This document shows positions 42,041-56,076 of a stretch of 64,000 nucleotides of DNA, in pieces. The position numbers and the translations under genes are program-made. This stretch comes from Andrena cerasifolii (lineage: Eukaryota; Arthropoda; Insecta; Hymenoptera; Andrenidae): contig NW_027485030.1 in assembly GCF_050908995.1 (NCBI RefSeq), positions 1-64,000 on the forward strand. Reading direction: 5' to 3'. How positions within the stretch are numbered: the stretch's first letter is position 1; the number at the start of each line of letters is the position of its first letter. The notes below the pieces were generated by a model. That model was not told the DNA's origin, searched no databases, and saw nothing but the letters and a program-made list of their open reading frames with translations.

Positions 42041-45000
42041 GTTGAAAAACCGATATTGAAAAACCTATATCGAAAAACTGATATTGAAAAACCGATATTG
42101 AAAAACCGATATTGAAGAACAAATATTGAAAAACCGATATTGAAAAACTGATATTGAAACCGATATTAGAACCGATATTGAAAAACCGATGTTGAAAAAC
42201 CGATATTGAAAAACCTATATCGAAAAACTGATATTGCAAAACCGATATTGAAAAACCGATATTGAAAAACCTATATCGAAAAACTGATATTGCAAAACCG
42301 ATATTGAATCCGATATTAGAACCGATATTGAAAAACCGATATTGAAAAACAAATATTGAAAAACTGATATCGAAAAACTGATATTGAAAAACCGATATTG
42401 AAAACCCGATATTGATTCCGATATTAGAACCGATATTGAAAAACCGATATTGAAAAACAAATGTTGAAAAACTGATATCGAAAAACTGATATTGAAAAAC
42501 CGATATTGAAAAACCGATATTGAAGAACAAATATTGAAAAACCGATATTGAAAAACTGATATTGAAACCGATATTAGAACCGATATTGAAAAACCGATAT
42601 TGAAAAACCGATAATGAAACCGATATTAGAACCGATATTGAAAAACCGATATTGAAAAACAAATATCGAAAAACTGATATTGAAAACCCGATATTGAAAA
42701 ACCGATATTGAAAAACCGATATTGAATCCGATATTAGAACCGATATTGAAAAACCGATATTGAATCCGATATTGGAACCGATATACAAAAACCGACATTG
42801 GGGAACAAATATTGAAAAACTGATATCGAAAAACTGATATTGAAAAACCGATATTGAAAAGCCGATAATGATTCCGATATTAGAACCGATATTGAAAAAC
42901 AAATATTGAAAAACTGATATCGAAAAACTGATATTGAAAAACCGATATTGAAAAACCGATATTGAAACCGATATTAGAACCGATATTGAAAAACCGATAT
43001 TGAAAAACAAATATTGAAAAACTGATATCGAAAAACTGATATTGAAAAACCGATATTGAAAAGCCGATAATGATTCCGATATTAGAACCGATATTGAAAA
43101 ACAAATATTGAAAAACTGATATCGAAAAACTGATATTGAAAAACCGATATTGAAAAACCGATATTGAATCCGATATTAGAACCGATATTGAAAAACCGAT
43201 ATTGAAAAACAAATATTGAAAAACTGATATCGAAAAACTGATATTGAAAAACCGATATTGAAAACCCGATATTGAATCCGATATTAGAACCGATATTCAA
43301 AAACCGATATTGGAGAACAAATATTGAAAAACTGATATCGAAAAACTGATATTGAAAAACCGATATTGAAAAACCGATATTGAAAAACCTATATCGAAAA
43401 ACTGATATTGCAAAACCGATATTGAATCCGATATTAGAACCGATATTGAAAAACCGATATTGAAAAACAAATATTGAAAAACTGATATCGAAAAACTGAT
43501 ATTGAAAACCCGATATTGAAAAACTGATATTGAAACCGATATTAGAACCGATATTGAAAAACCGATATTGAAAAACAAATATTGAAAAACTGATATCGAA
43601 AAACTGATATTGAAAAACCGATATTGAAAAACCGATATTGAAGAACAAATATTGAAAAACCGATATTGAAAAACTGATATTGAAACCGATATTAGAACCG
43701 ATATTGAAAAACCGATGTTGAAAAACCGATATTGAAAAACCTATATCGAAAAACTGATATTGAAAAACCGATATTGAAAAACCGATATTGAAGAACAAAT
43801 ATTGAAAAACCGATATTGAAAAACTGATATTGAAACCGATATTAGAACCGATATTGAAAAACCGATGTTGAAAAACCGATATTGAAAAACCTATATCGAA
43901 AAACTGATATTGCAAAACCGATATTGAAAAACCGATATTGAAAAACCTATATCGAAAAACTGATATTGCAAAACCGATATTGAATCCGATATTAGAACCG
44001 ATATTGAAAAACCGATATTGAAAAACAAATATTGAAAAACTGATATCGAAAAACTGATATTGAAAAACCGATATTGAAAACCCGATATTGAAAAACAAAT
44101 ATTGAAAAACTGATATCGAAAAACTGATATTGAAAACCCGATATTGAAAAACTGATATTGAAACCGATATTAGAACCGATATTGAAAAACCGATATTGAA
44201 AAACAAATATTGAAAAACTGATATCGAAAAACTGATATTGAAAAACCGATATTGAAAAACTGATATCGAAAAACTGATATTGAAAAACCGATATTGAAAA
44301 GCCGATATTGATTCCGATATTAGAACCGATATTGAAAAACCGATATTGAAAAACAAATGTTGAAAAACTGATATCGAAAAACTGATATTGAAAAACCGAT
44401 ATTGAAAAACCGATATTGAAGAACAAATATTGAAAAACCGATATTGAAAAACTGATATTGAAACCGATATTAGAACCGATATTGAAAAACCGATATTGAA
44501 AAACCGATAATGAAACCGATATTAGAACCGATATTGAAAAACCGATATTGAAAAACAAATATCGAAAAACTGATATTGAAAACCCGATATTGAAAAACCG
44601 ATATTGAAAAACCGATATTGAATCCGATATTAGAACCGATATTGAAAAACCGATATTGAAAAACAAATGTTGAAAAACTGATATCGAAAAACTGATATTG
44701 AAAAACCGATATTGAAAAACCGATATTGAAGAACAAATATTGAAAAACCGATATTGAAAAACTGATATTGAAACCGATATTAGAACCGATATTGAAAAAC
44801 CGATATTGAAAAACCGATAATGAAACCGATATTAGAACCGATATTGAAAAACCGATATTGAAAAACAAATATTGAAAAACTGATATCGAAAAACTGATAT
44901 TGAAAAACCGATATTGAAAACCCGATATTGAAAAACAAATATTGAAAAACTGATATCGAAAAACTGATATTGAAAACCCGATATTGAAAAACCGATATTG

Positions 45001-45371
45001 AAAAACCGATATTGAATCCGATATTAGAACCGATATTGAAAAACCGATATTGAATCCGATATTGGAACCGATATACAAAAACCGACATTGGGGAACAAAT
45101 ATTGAAAAACTGATATTGAAAACCCGATATTGAAAAACCGATATTGAAAAACCGATATTGAATCCGATATTAGAACCGATATTGAAAAACCGATATTGAA
45201 TCCGATATTGGAACCGATATACAAAAACCGACATTGGGGAACAAATATTGAAAAACTGATATCGAAAAACTGATATTGAAAAACCGATATTGAAAAGCCG
45301 ATAATGATTCCGATATTAGAACCGATATTGAAAAACAAATATTGAAAAACCGATAATGAAACCGATATTAG
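42041..45371 (+). repeat. Block J copy 2 with a cluster of X markers at its end
   Basis: 42308-44814 matches 34600-37106 (7708 bp) and 42700-45114 matches 45372-47786 (2672 bp). The GATGTTG doublet is at about 42036/42186 and again at about 43705/43855. X markers at 45083, 45229 and 45465 lie only 146 and 236 bp apart, the densest cluster in the window, at the junction between two tandem units. Confidence 0.85.
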
Positions 45372-48300
45372 AACCGATATTGAAAAACCGATATTGAATC
45401 CGATATTAGAACCGATATTGAAAAACCGATATTGAATCCGATATTGGAACCGATATACAAAAACCGACATTGGGGAACAAATATTGAAAAACTGATATCG
45501 AAAAACTGATATTGAAAAACCGATATTGAAAAGCCGATAATGATTCCGATATTAGAACCGATATTGAAAAACAAATATTGAAAAACTGATATCGAAAAAC
45601 TGATATTGAAAAACCGATATTGAAAAACCGATATTGAAACCGATATTAGAACCGATATTGAAAAACCGATATTGAAAAACAAATATTGAAAAACTGATAT
45701 CGAAAAACTGATATTGAAAAACCGATATTGAAAAGCCGATAATGATTCCGATATTAGAACCGATATTGAAAAACAAATATTGAAAAACTGATATCGAAAA
45801 ACTGATATTGAAAAACCGATATTGAAAAACCGATATTGAATCCGATATTAGAACCGATATTGAAAAACCGATATTGAAAAACAAATATTGAAAAACTGAT
45901 ATCGAAAAACTGATATTGAAAAACCGATATTGAAAACCCGATATTGAATCCGATATTAGAACCGATATTCAAAAACCGATATTGGAGAACAAATATTGAA
46001 AAACTGATATCGAAAAACTGATATTGAAAAACCGATATTGAAAAACCGATATTGAAAAACCTATATCGAAAAACTGATATTGCAAAACCGATATTGAATC
46101 CGATATTAGAACCGATATTGAAAAACCGATATTGAAAAACAAATATTGAAAAACTGATATCGAAAAACTGATATTGAAAACCCGATATTGAAAAACTGAT
46201 ATTGAAACCGATATTAGAACCGATATTGAAAAACCGATATTGAAAAACAAATATTGAAAAACTGATATCGAAAAACTGATATTGAAAAACCGATATTGAA
46301 AAACCGATATTGAAGAACAAATATTGAAAAACCGATATTGAAAAACTGATATTGAAACCGATATTAGAACCGATATTGAAAAACCGATGTTGAAAAACCG
46401 ATATTGAAAAACCTATATCGAAAAACTGATATTGAAAAACCGATATTGAAAAACCGATATTGAAGAACAAATATTGAAAAACCGATATTGAAAAACTGAT
46501 ATTGAAACCGATATTAGAACCGATATTGAAAAACCGATGTTGAAAAACCGATATTGAAAAACCTATATCGAAAAACTGATATTGCAAAACCGATATTGAA
46601 AAACCGATATTGAAAAACCTATATCGAAAAACTGATATTGCAAAACCGATATTGAATCCGATATTAGAACCGATATTGAAAAACCGATATTGAAAAACAA
46701 ATATTGAAAAACTGATATCGAAAAACTGATATTGAAAAACCGATATTGAAAACCCGATATTGAAAAACAAATATTGAAAAACTGATATCGAAAAACTGAT
46801 ATTGAAAACCCGATATTGAAAAACTGATATTGAAACCGATATTAGAACCGATATTGAAAAACCGATATTGAAAAACAAATATTGAAAAACTGATATCGAA
46901 AAACTGATATTGAAAAACCGATATTGAAAAACTGATATCGAAAAACTGATATTGAAAAACCGATATTGAAAAGCCGATATTGATTCCGATATTAGAACCG
47001 ATATTGAAAAACCGATATTGAAAAACAAATGTTGAAAAACTGATATCGAAAAACTGATATTGAAAAACCGATATTGAAAAACCGATATTGAAGAACAAAT
47101 ATTGAAAAACCGATATTGAAAAACTGATATTGAAACCGATATTAGAACCGATATTGAAAAACCGATATTGAAAAACCGATAATGAAACCGATATTAGAAC
47201 CGATATTGAAAAACCGATATTGAAAAACAAATATCGAAAAACTGATATTGAAAACCCGATATTGAAAAACCGATATTGAAAAACCGATATTGAATCCGAT
47301 ATTAGAACCGATATTGAAAAACCGATATTGAAAAACAAATGTTGAAAAACTGATATCGAAAAACTGATATTGAAAAACCGATATTGAAAAACCGATATTG
47401 AAGAACAAATATTGAAAAACCGATATTGAAAAACTGATATTGAAACCGATATTAGAACCGATATTGAAAAACCGATATTGAAAAACCGATAATGAAACCG
47501 ATATTAGAACCGATATTGAAAAACCGATATTGAAAAACAAATATTGAAAAACTGATATCGAAAAACTGATATTGAAAAACCGATATTGAAAACCCGATAT
47601 TGAAAAACAAATATTGAAAAACTGATATCGAAAAACTGATATTGAAAACCCGATATTGAAAAACCGATATTGAAAAACCGATATTGAATCCGATATTAGA
47701 ACCGATATTGAAAAACCGATATTGAATCCGATATTGGAACCGATATACAAAAACCGACATTGGGGAACAAATATTGAAAAACTGATATCGAAAAACTGAT
47801 ATTGAAAAACCGATATTGAAAAGCCGATATTGATTCCGATATTAGAACCGATATTGAAAAACCGATATTGAAAAATAAATATTGAAAAACTGATATCGAA
47901 AAACTGATATTGAAAAACCGATATTGAAAAACCGATATTGAAGAACAAATATTGAAAAACCGATATTGAAAAACTGATATTGAAACCGATATTAGAACCG
48001 ATATTGAAAAACCGATATTGAAAAACCGATAATGAAACCGATATTAGAACCGATATTGAAAAACCGATATTGAAAAACAAATATTGAAAAACTGATATCG
48101 AAAAACTGATATTGAAAAACCGATATTGAAAAGCCGGTATTGATTCCGATATTAGAACCGATATTGAAAAACCGATATTGAAAAACAAATGTTGAAAAAC
48201 TGATATCGAAAAACTGATATTGAAAAACCGATATTGAAAAACCGATATTGAAGAACAAATATTGAAAAACCGATATTGAAAAACTGATATTGAAACCGAT

Positions 48301-48536
48301 ATTAGAACCGATATTGAAAAACCGATATTGAAAAACCGATAATGAAACCGATATTAGAACCGATATTGAAAAACCGATATTGAAAAACAAATATCGAAAA
48401 ACTGATATTGAAAACCCGATATTGAAAAACCGATATTGAAAAACCGATATTGAATCCGATATTAGAACCGATATTGAAAAACCGATATTGAATCCGATAT
48501 TGGAACCGATATACAAAAACCGACATTGGGGAACAA
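45372..48536 (+). repeat. Block J copy 3 and the 4330-bp-offset segment
   Basis: 45372-47786 repeats 42700-45114 as a near-tandem duplication. 47610-48694 is repeated at 51940-53024 (offset 4330). In that pair the only change noticed is GCCGGTATT near 48136 against GCCGATATT near 52466. X markers of the GGGG type lie at 47755 and 48521. Confidence 0.85.
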
Positions 48537-51500
48537 ATATTGAAAAACTGATATCGAAAAACTGATATTGAAAAACCGATATTGAAAAGCCGATAATGAT
48601 TCCGATATTAGAACCGATATTGAAAAACAAATATTGAAAAACTGATATCGAAAAACTGATATTGAAAAACCGATATTGAAAAACCGATATTGAATCCGAT
48701 ATTAGAACCGATATTGAAAAACCGATATTGAAAAACAAATATTGAAAAACTGATATCGAAAAACTGATATTGAAAAACCGATATTGAAAACCCGATATTG
48801 AATCCGATATTAGAACCGATATTCAAAAACCGATATTGGAGAACAAATATTGAAAAACTGATATCGAAAAACTGATATTGAAAAACCGATATTGAAAAAC
48901 CGATATTGAAAAACCTATATCGAAAAACTGATATTGCAAAACCGATATTGAATCCGATATTAGAACCGATATTGAAAAACCGATATTGAAAAACAAATAT
49001 TGAAAAACTGATATCGAAAAACTGATATTGAAAACCCGATATTGAAAAACTGATATTGAAACCGATATTAGAACCGATATTGAAAAACCGATATTGAAAA
49101 ACAAATATTGAAAAACTGATATCGAAAAACTGATATTGAAAAACCGATATTGAAAAACCGATATTGAAGAACAAATATTGAAAAACCGATATTGAAAAAC
49201 TGATATTGAAACCGATATTAGAACCGATATTGAAAAACCGATGTTGAAAAACCGATATTGAAAAACCTATATCGAAAAACTGATATTGAAAAACCGATAT
49301 TGAAAAACCGATATTGAAGAACAAATATTGAAAAACCGATATTGAAAAACTGATATTGAAACCGATATTGAAAAACCGATGTTGAAAAACCGATATTGAA
49401 AAACCTATATCGAAAAACTGATATTGCAAAACCGATATTGAAAAACCGATATTGAAAAACCTATATCGAAAAACTGATATTGCAAAACCGATATTGAATC
49501 CGATATTAGAACCGATATTGAAAAACCGATATTGAAAAACAAATATTGAAAAACTGATATCGAAAAACTGATATTGAAAAACCGATATTGAAAACCCGAT
49601 ATTGATTCCGATATTAGAACCGATATTGAAAAACCGATATTGAAAAACAAATGTTGAAAAACTGATATCGAAAAACTGATATTGAAAAACCGATATTGAA
49701 AAACCGATATTGAAGAACAAATATTGAAAAACCGATATTGAAAAACTGATATTGAAACCGATATTAGAACCGATATTGAAAAACCGATATTGAAAAACCG
49801 ATAATGAAACCGATATTAGAACCGATATTGAAAAACCGATATTGAAAAACAAATATCGAAAAACTGATATTGAAAACCCGATATTGAAAAACCGATATTG
49901 AAAAACCGATATTGAATCCGATATTAGAACCGATATTGAAAAACCGATATTGAATCCGATATTGGAACCGATATACAAAAACCGACATTGGGGAACAAAT
50001 ATTGAAAAACTGATATCGAAAAACTGATATTGAAAAACCGATATTGAAAAGCCGATAATGATTCCGATATTAGAACCGATATTGAAAAACAAATATTGAA
50101 AAACTGATATCGAAAAACTGATATTGAAAAACCGATATTGAAAAACCGATATTGAAACCGATATTAGAACCGATATTGAAAAACCGATATTGAAAAACAA
50201 ATATTGAAAAACTGATATCGAAAAACTGATATTGAAAAACCGATATTGAAAAGCCGATAATGATTCCGATATTAGAACCGATATTGAAAAACAAATATTG
50301 AAAAACTGATATCGAAAAACTGATATTGAAAAACCGATATTGAAAAACCGATATTGAATCCGATATTAGAACCGATATTGAAAAACCGATATTGAAAAAC
50401 AAATATTGAAAAACTGATATCGAAAAACTGATATTGAAAAACCGATATTGAAAACCCGATATTGAATCCGATATTAGAACCGATATTCAAAAACCGATAT
50501 TGGAGAACAAATATTGAAAAACTGATATCGAAAAACTGATATTGAAAAACCGATATTGAAAAACCGATATTGAAAAACCTATATCGAAAAACTGATATTG
50601 CAAAACCGATATTGAATCCGATATTAGAACCGATATTGAAAAACCGATATTGAAAAACAAATATTGAAAAACTGATATCGAAAAACTGATATTGAAAACC
50701 CGATATTGAAAAACTGATATTGAAACCGATATTAGAACCGATATTGAAAAACCGATATTGAAAAACAAATATTGAAAAACTGATATCGAAAAACTGATAT
50801 TGAAAAACCGATATTGAAAAACCGATATTGAAGAACAAATATTGAAAAACCGATATTGAAAAACTGATATTGAAACCGATATTAGAACCGATATTGAAAA
50901 ACCGATGTTGAAAAACCGATATTGAAAAACCTATATCGAAAAACTGATATTGAAAAACCGATATTGAAAAACCGATATTGAAGAACAAATATTGAAAAAC
51001 CGATATTGAAAAACTGATATTGAAACCGATATTAGAACCGATATTGAAAAACCGATGTTGAAAAACCGATATTGAAAAACCTATATCGAAAAACTGATAT
51101 TGCAAAACCGATATTGAAAAACCGATATTGAAAAACCTATATCGAAAAACTGATATTGCAAAACCGATATTGAATCCGATATTAGAACCGATATTGAAAA
51201 ACCGATATTGAAAAACAAATATTGAAAAACTGATATCGAAAAACTGATATTGAAAAACCGATATTGAAAACCCGATATTGAAAAACAAATATTGAAAAAC
51301 TGATATCGAAAAACTGATATTGAAAACCCGATATTGAAAAACTGATATTGAAACCGATATTAGAACCGATATTGAAAAACCGATATTGAAAAACAAATAT
51401 TGAAAAACTGATATCGAAAAACTGATATTGAAAAACCGATATTGAAAAACTGATATCGAAAAACTGATATTGAAAAACCGATATTGAAAAGCCGATATTG

Positions 51501-51958
51501 ATTCCGATATTAGAACCGATATTGAAAAACCGATATTGAAAAACAAATGTTGAAAAACTGATATCGAAAAACTGATATTGAAAAACCGATATTGAAAAAC
51601 CGATATTGAAGAACAAATATTGAAAAACCGATATTGAAAAACTGATATTGAAACCGATATTAGAACCGATATTGAAAAACCGATATTGAAAAACCGATAA
51701 TGAAACCGATATTAGAACCGATATTGAAAAACCGATATTGAAAAACAAATATCGAAAAACTGATATTGAAAACCCGATATTGAAAAACCGATATTGAAAA
51801 ACCGATATTGAATCCGATATTAGAACCGATATTGAAAAACCGATATTGAAAAACAAATGTTGAAAAACTGATATCGAAAAACTGATATTGAAAAACCGAT
51901 ATTGAAAAACCGATATTGAAGAACAAATATTGAAAAACCGATATTGAAAAACTGATAT
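48537..51958 (+). repeat. Repeat of 41335-44768 including block J copy 4
   Basis: About 3.4 kb matches 41335-44768. The offset drops from 7202 to 7190 bp near 49370, where one 12-bp unit has been lost, leaving an unpaired h1 unit next to GATGTTG. The GATGTTG doublet spacing is therefore 138 bp here and 150 bp in the following pair (about 50903/51053). Confidence 0.88.
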
Positions 51959-54240
51959 CGAAAAACTGATATTGAAAACCCGATATTGAAAAACCGATAT
52001 TGAAAAACCGATATTGAATCCGATATTAGAACCGATATTGAAAAACCGATATTGAATCCGATATTGGAACCGATATACAAAAACCGACATTGGGGAACAA
52101 ATATTGAAAAACTGATATCGAAAAACTGATATTGAAAAACCGATATTGAAAAGCCGATATTGATTCCGATATTAGAACCGATATTGAAAAACCGATATTG
52201 AAAAATAAATATTGAAAAACTGATATCGAAAAACTGATATTGAAAAACCGATATTGAAAAACCGATATTGAAGAACAAATATTGAAAAACCGATATTGAA
52301 AAACTGATATTGAAACCGATATTAGAACCGATATTGAAAAACCGATATTGAAAAACCGATAATGAAACCGATATTAGAACCGATATTGAAAAACCGATAT
52401 TGAAAAACAAATATTGAAAAACTGATATCGAAAAACTGATATTGAAAAACCGATATTGAAAAGCCGATATTGATTCCGATATTAGAACCGATATTGAAAA
52501 ACCGATATTGAAAAACAAATGTTGAAAAACTGATATCGAAAAACTGATATTGAAAAACCGATATTGAAAAACCGATATTGAAGAACAAATATTGAAAAAC
52601 CGATATTGAAAAACTGATATTGAAACCGATATTAGAACCGATATTGAAAAACCGATATTGAAAAACCGATAATGAAACCGATATTAGAACCGATATTGAA
52701 AAACCGATATTGAAAAACAAATATCGAAAAACTGATATTGAAAACCCGATATTGAAAAACCGATATTGAAAAACCGATATTGAATCCGATATTAGAACCG
52801 ATATTGAAAAACCGATATTGAATCCGATATTGGAACCGATATACAAAAACCGACATTGGGGAACAAATATTGAAAAACTGATATCGAAAAACTGATATTG
52901 AAAAACCGATATTGAAAAGCCGATAATGATTCCGATATTAGAACCGATATTGAAAAACAAATATTGAAAAACTGATATCGAAAAACTGATATTGAAAAAC
53001 CGATATTGAAAAACCGATATTGAAACCGATATTAGAACCGATATTGAAAAACCGATATTGAAAAACAAATACTGAAAAACTGATATCGAAAAACTGATAT
53101 TGAAAAACCGATATTGAAAAGCCGATAATGATTCCGATATTAGAACCGATATTGAAAAACAAATATTGAAAAACTGATATCGAAAAACTGATATTGAAAA
53201 ACCGATATTGAAAAACCGATATTGAATCCGATATTAGAACCGATATTGAAAAACCGATATTGAAAAACAAATATTGAAAAACTGATATCGAAAAACTGAT
53301 ATTGAAAAACCGATATTGAAAACCCGATATTGAATCCGATATTAGAACCGATATTCAAAAACCGATATTGGAGAACAAATATTGAAAAACTGATATCGAA
53401 AAACTGATATTGAAAAACCGATATTGAAAAACCGATATTGAAAAACCTATATCGAAAAACTGATATTGCAAAACCGATATTGAATCCGATATTAGAACCG
53501 ATATTGAAAAACCGATATTGAAAAACAAATATTGAAAAACTGATATCGAAAAACTGATATTGAAAAACCGATATTGAAAACCCGATATTGAATCCGATAT
53601 TAGAACCGATATTCAAAAACCGATATTGGAGAACAAATATTGAAAAACTGATATCGAAAAACTGATATTGAAAAACCGATATTGAAAAGCCGATAATGAT
53701 TCCGATATTAGAACCGATATTGAAAAACAAATATTGAAAAACTGATATCGAAAAACTGATATTGAAAAACCGATATTGAAAAACCGATATTGAAACCGAT
53801 ATTAGAACCGATATTGAAAAACCGATATTGAAAAACAAATATTGAAAAACTGATATCGAAAAACTGATATTGCAAAACCGATATTGAAAAACCGATATTG
53901 AAAAACCTATATCGAAAAACTGATATTGCAAAACCGATATTGAATCCGATATTAGAACCGATATTGAAAAACCGATATTGAAAAACAAATATTGAAAAAC
54001 TGATATCGAAAAACTGATATTGAAAAACCGATATTGAAAACCCGATATTGAAAAACAAATATTGAAAAACTGATATCGAAAAACTGATATTGAAAACCCG
54101 ATATTGAAAAACTGATATTGAAACCGATATTAGAACCGATATTGAAAAACCGATATTGAAAAACAAATATTGAAAAACTGATATCGAAAAACTGATATTG
54201 AAAAACCGATATTGAAAAACCGATATTGAAGAACTAATAT
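51959..54240 (+). repeat. End of the homogenised domain and transition segment
   Basis: 51940-53024 repeats 47610-48694. After about 53.1 kb the sequence resembles the left end of the window: about 53488-53980 follows the same monomer order as 438-930. A private AAATACTG is near 53071 and a private AACTAATATT near 54235. The GGGG-type X markers stop at 52851 and the next one (54803) is GGAG. Confidence 0.8.
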
Positions 54241-56076
54241 TGAAAAACCGATATTGAAAAACTGATATTGAAACCGATATTAGAACCGATATTGAAAAAC
54301 CGATATTGAAAAACCGATATTAAAAAACCTATATCGAAAAACTGATATTGCAAAACCGATATTGAAAAACCGATATTGAAAAACCTATATCGAAAAACTG
54401 ATATTGCAAAACCGATATTGAATCCGATATTAGAACCGATATTGAAAAACCGATATTGAAAAACAAATATTGAAAAACTGATATCGAAAAACTTATATCG
54501 AAAAACTGATACTGCAAAACCGATATTGAATCCGATATTAGAACCGATATTGAAAAACCGATATTGAAAAACAAATATTGAAAAACTGATATCGAAATAC
54601 TGATATTGAAAAACCGATATTGAAAACCCGATATTGAATCCGATATTAGAACCGATATTCAAAAACCGATATTGGAGAACAAATATTGAAAAACTGATAT
54701 CGAAAAACTGATATTGAAAAACCGATATTGAAAAACCGATATGGAAGAACAAATATTGAAAAACCGATATTGAATCCGATATTGGAACCGATATACAAAA
54801 ACCGACATTGGAGAACAAATATTGAAAAACTGATATCGAAAAACTGATATTGAAAAACCGATATTGAAAAGCCGATATTGATTCCGATATTAGAACCGAT
54901 ATTGAAAAACCGATATTGAAAAACAAATATTGAAAAACTGATATCGAAAAACTGATATTGAAAAACCGATATTGAAAAACCGATATTGAAGAACAAATAT
55001 TGAAAAACCGATATTGAAAAACTGATATTGAAACCGATATTAGAACCGATATTGAAAAACCGATATTGAAAAACAAATATTGAAAAACTGATATCGAAAA
55101 ACTGATATTGAAAAACCGATATTGAAAACCCGATATTGAAAAACAAATATTGAAAAACTGATATCGAAAAACTGATATTGAAAACCCGATATTGAAAAAC
55201 TGATATTGAAACCGATATTAGAACCGATATTGAAAAACCGATATTGAAAAACAAATATTGAAAAACTGATATCGAAAAACTGATATTGAAAAACCGATAT
55301 TGAAAAACCGATATTGAAGAACAAATATTGAAAAACCGATATTGAAAAACTGATATTGAAACCGATATTAGAACCGATATTGAAAAACCGATATTGAAAA
55401 ACCGATATTGAAAAACCTATATCGAAAAACTGATATTGCAAAACCGATATTGAAAAACCGATATTGAAAAACCTATATCGAAAAACTGATATTGCAAAAC
55501 CGATATTGAATCCGATATTAGAACCGATATTGAAAAACCGATATTGAAAAACAAATATTGAAAAACTGATATCGAAAAACTTATATCGAAAAACTGATAT
55601 TGCAAAACCGATATTGAATCCGATATTAGAACCGATATTGAAAAACCGATATTGAAAAACAAATATTGAAAAACTGATATCGAAATACTGATATTGAAAA
55701 ACCGATATTGAAAACCCGATATTGAATCCGATATTAGAACCGATATTCAAAAACCGATATTGGAGAACAAATATTGAAAAACTGATATCGAAAAACTGAT
55801 ATTGAAAAACCGATATTGAAAAGCCGATAATGATTCCGATATTAGAACCGATATTGAAAAACAAATATTGAAAAACTGATATCGAAAAACTGATATTGAA
55901 AAACCGATATTGAAAAACCGATATTGAAACCGATATTAGAACCGATATTGAAAAACCGATATTGAAAAAGAAATATTGAAAAACTGATATCGAAAAACTG
56001 ATATTGCAAAACCGATATTGAAAAACCGATATTGAAAAACCTATATCGAAAAACTGATATTGCAAAACCGATATTG
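54241..56076 (+). repeat. Higher-order block K, copy 1
   Basis: It matches 58215-60050 at an offset of 3974 bp over about 1.84 kb. Shared features are ATTAAAAAACC near 54320, CTTATATCG, CGAAATACTG, CGATATGGAAG near 54740 and the GGAG-type X marker at 54803. A private AAAAAGAAATATT lies near 55970. Internal strings recur at 1088 bp (54329 and 55417). Confidence 0.87.
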
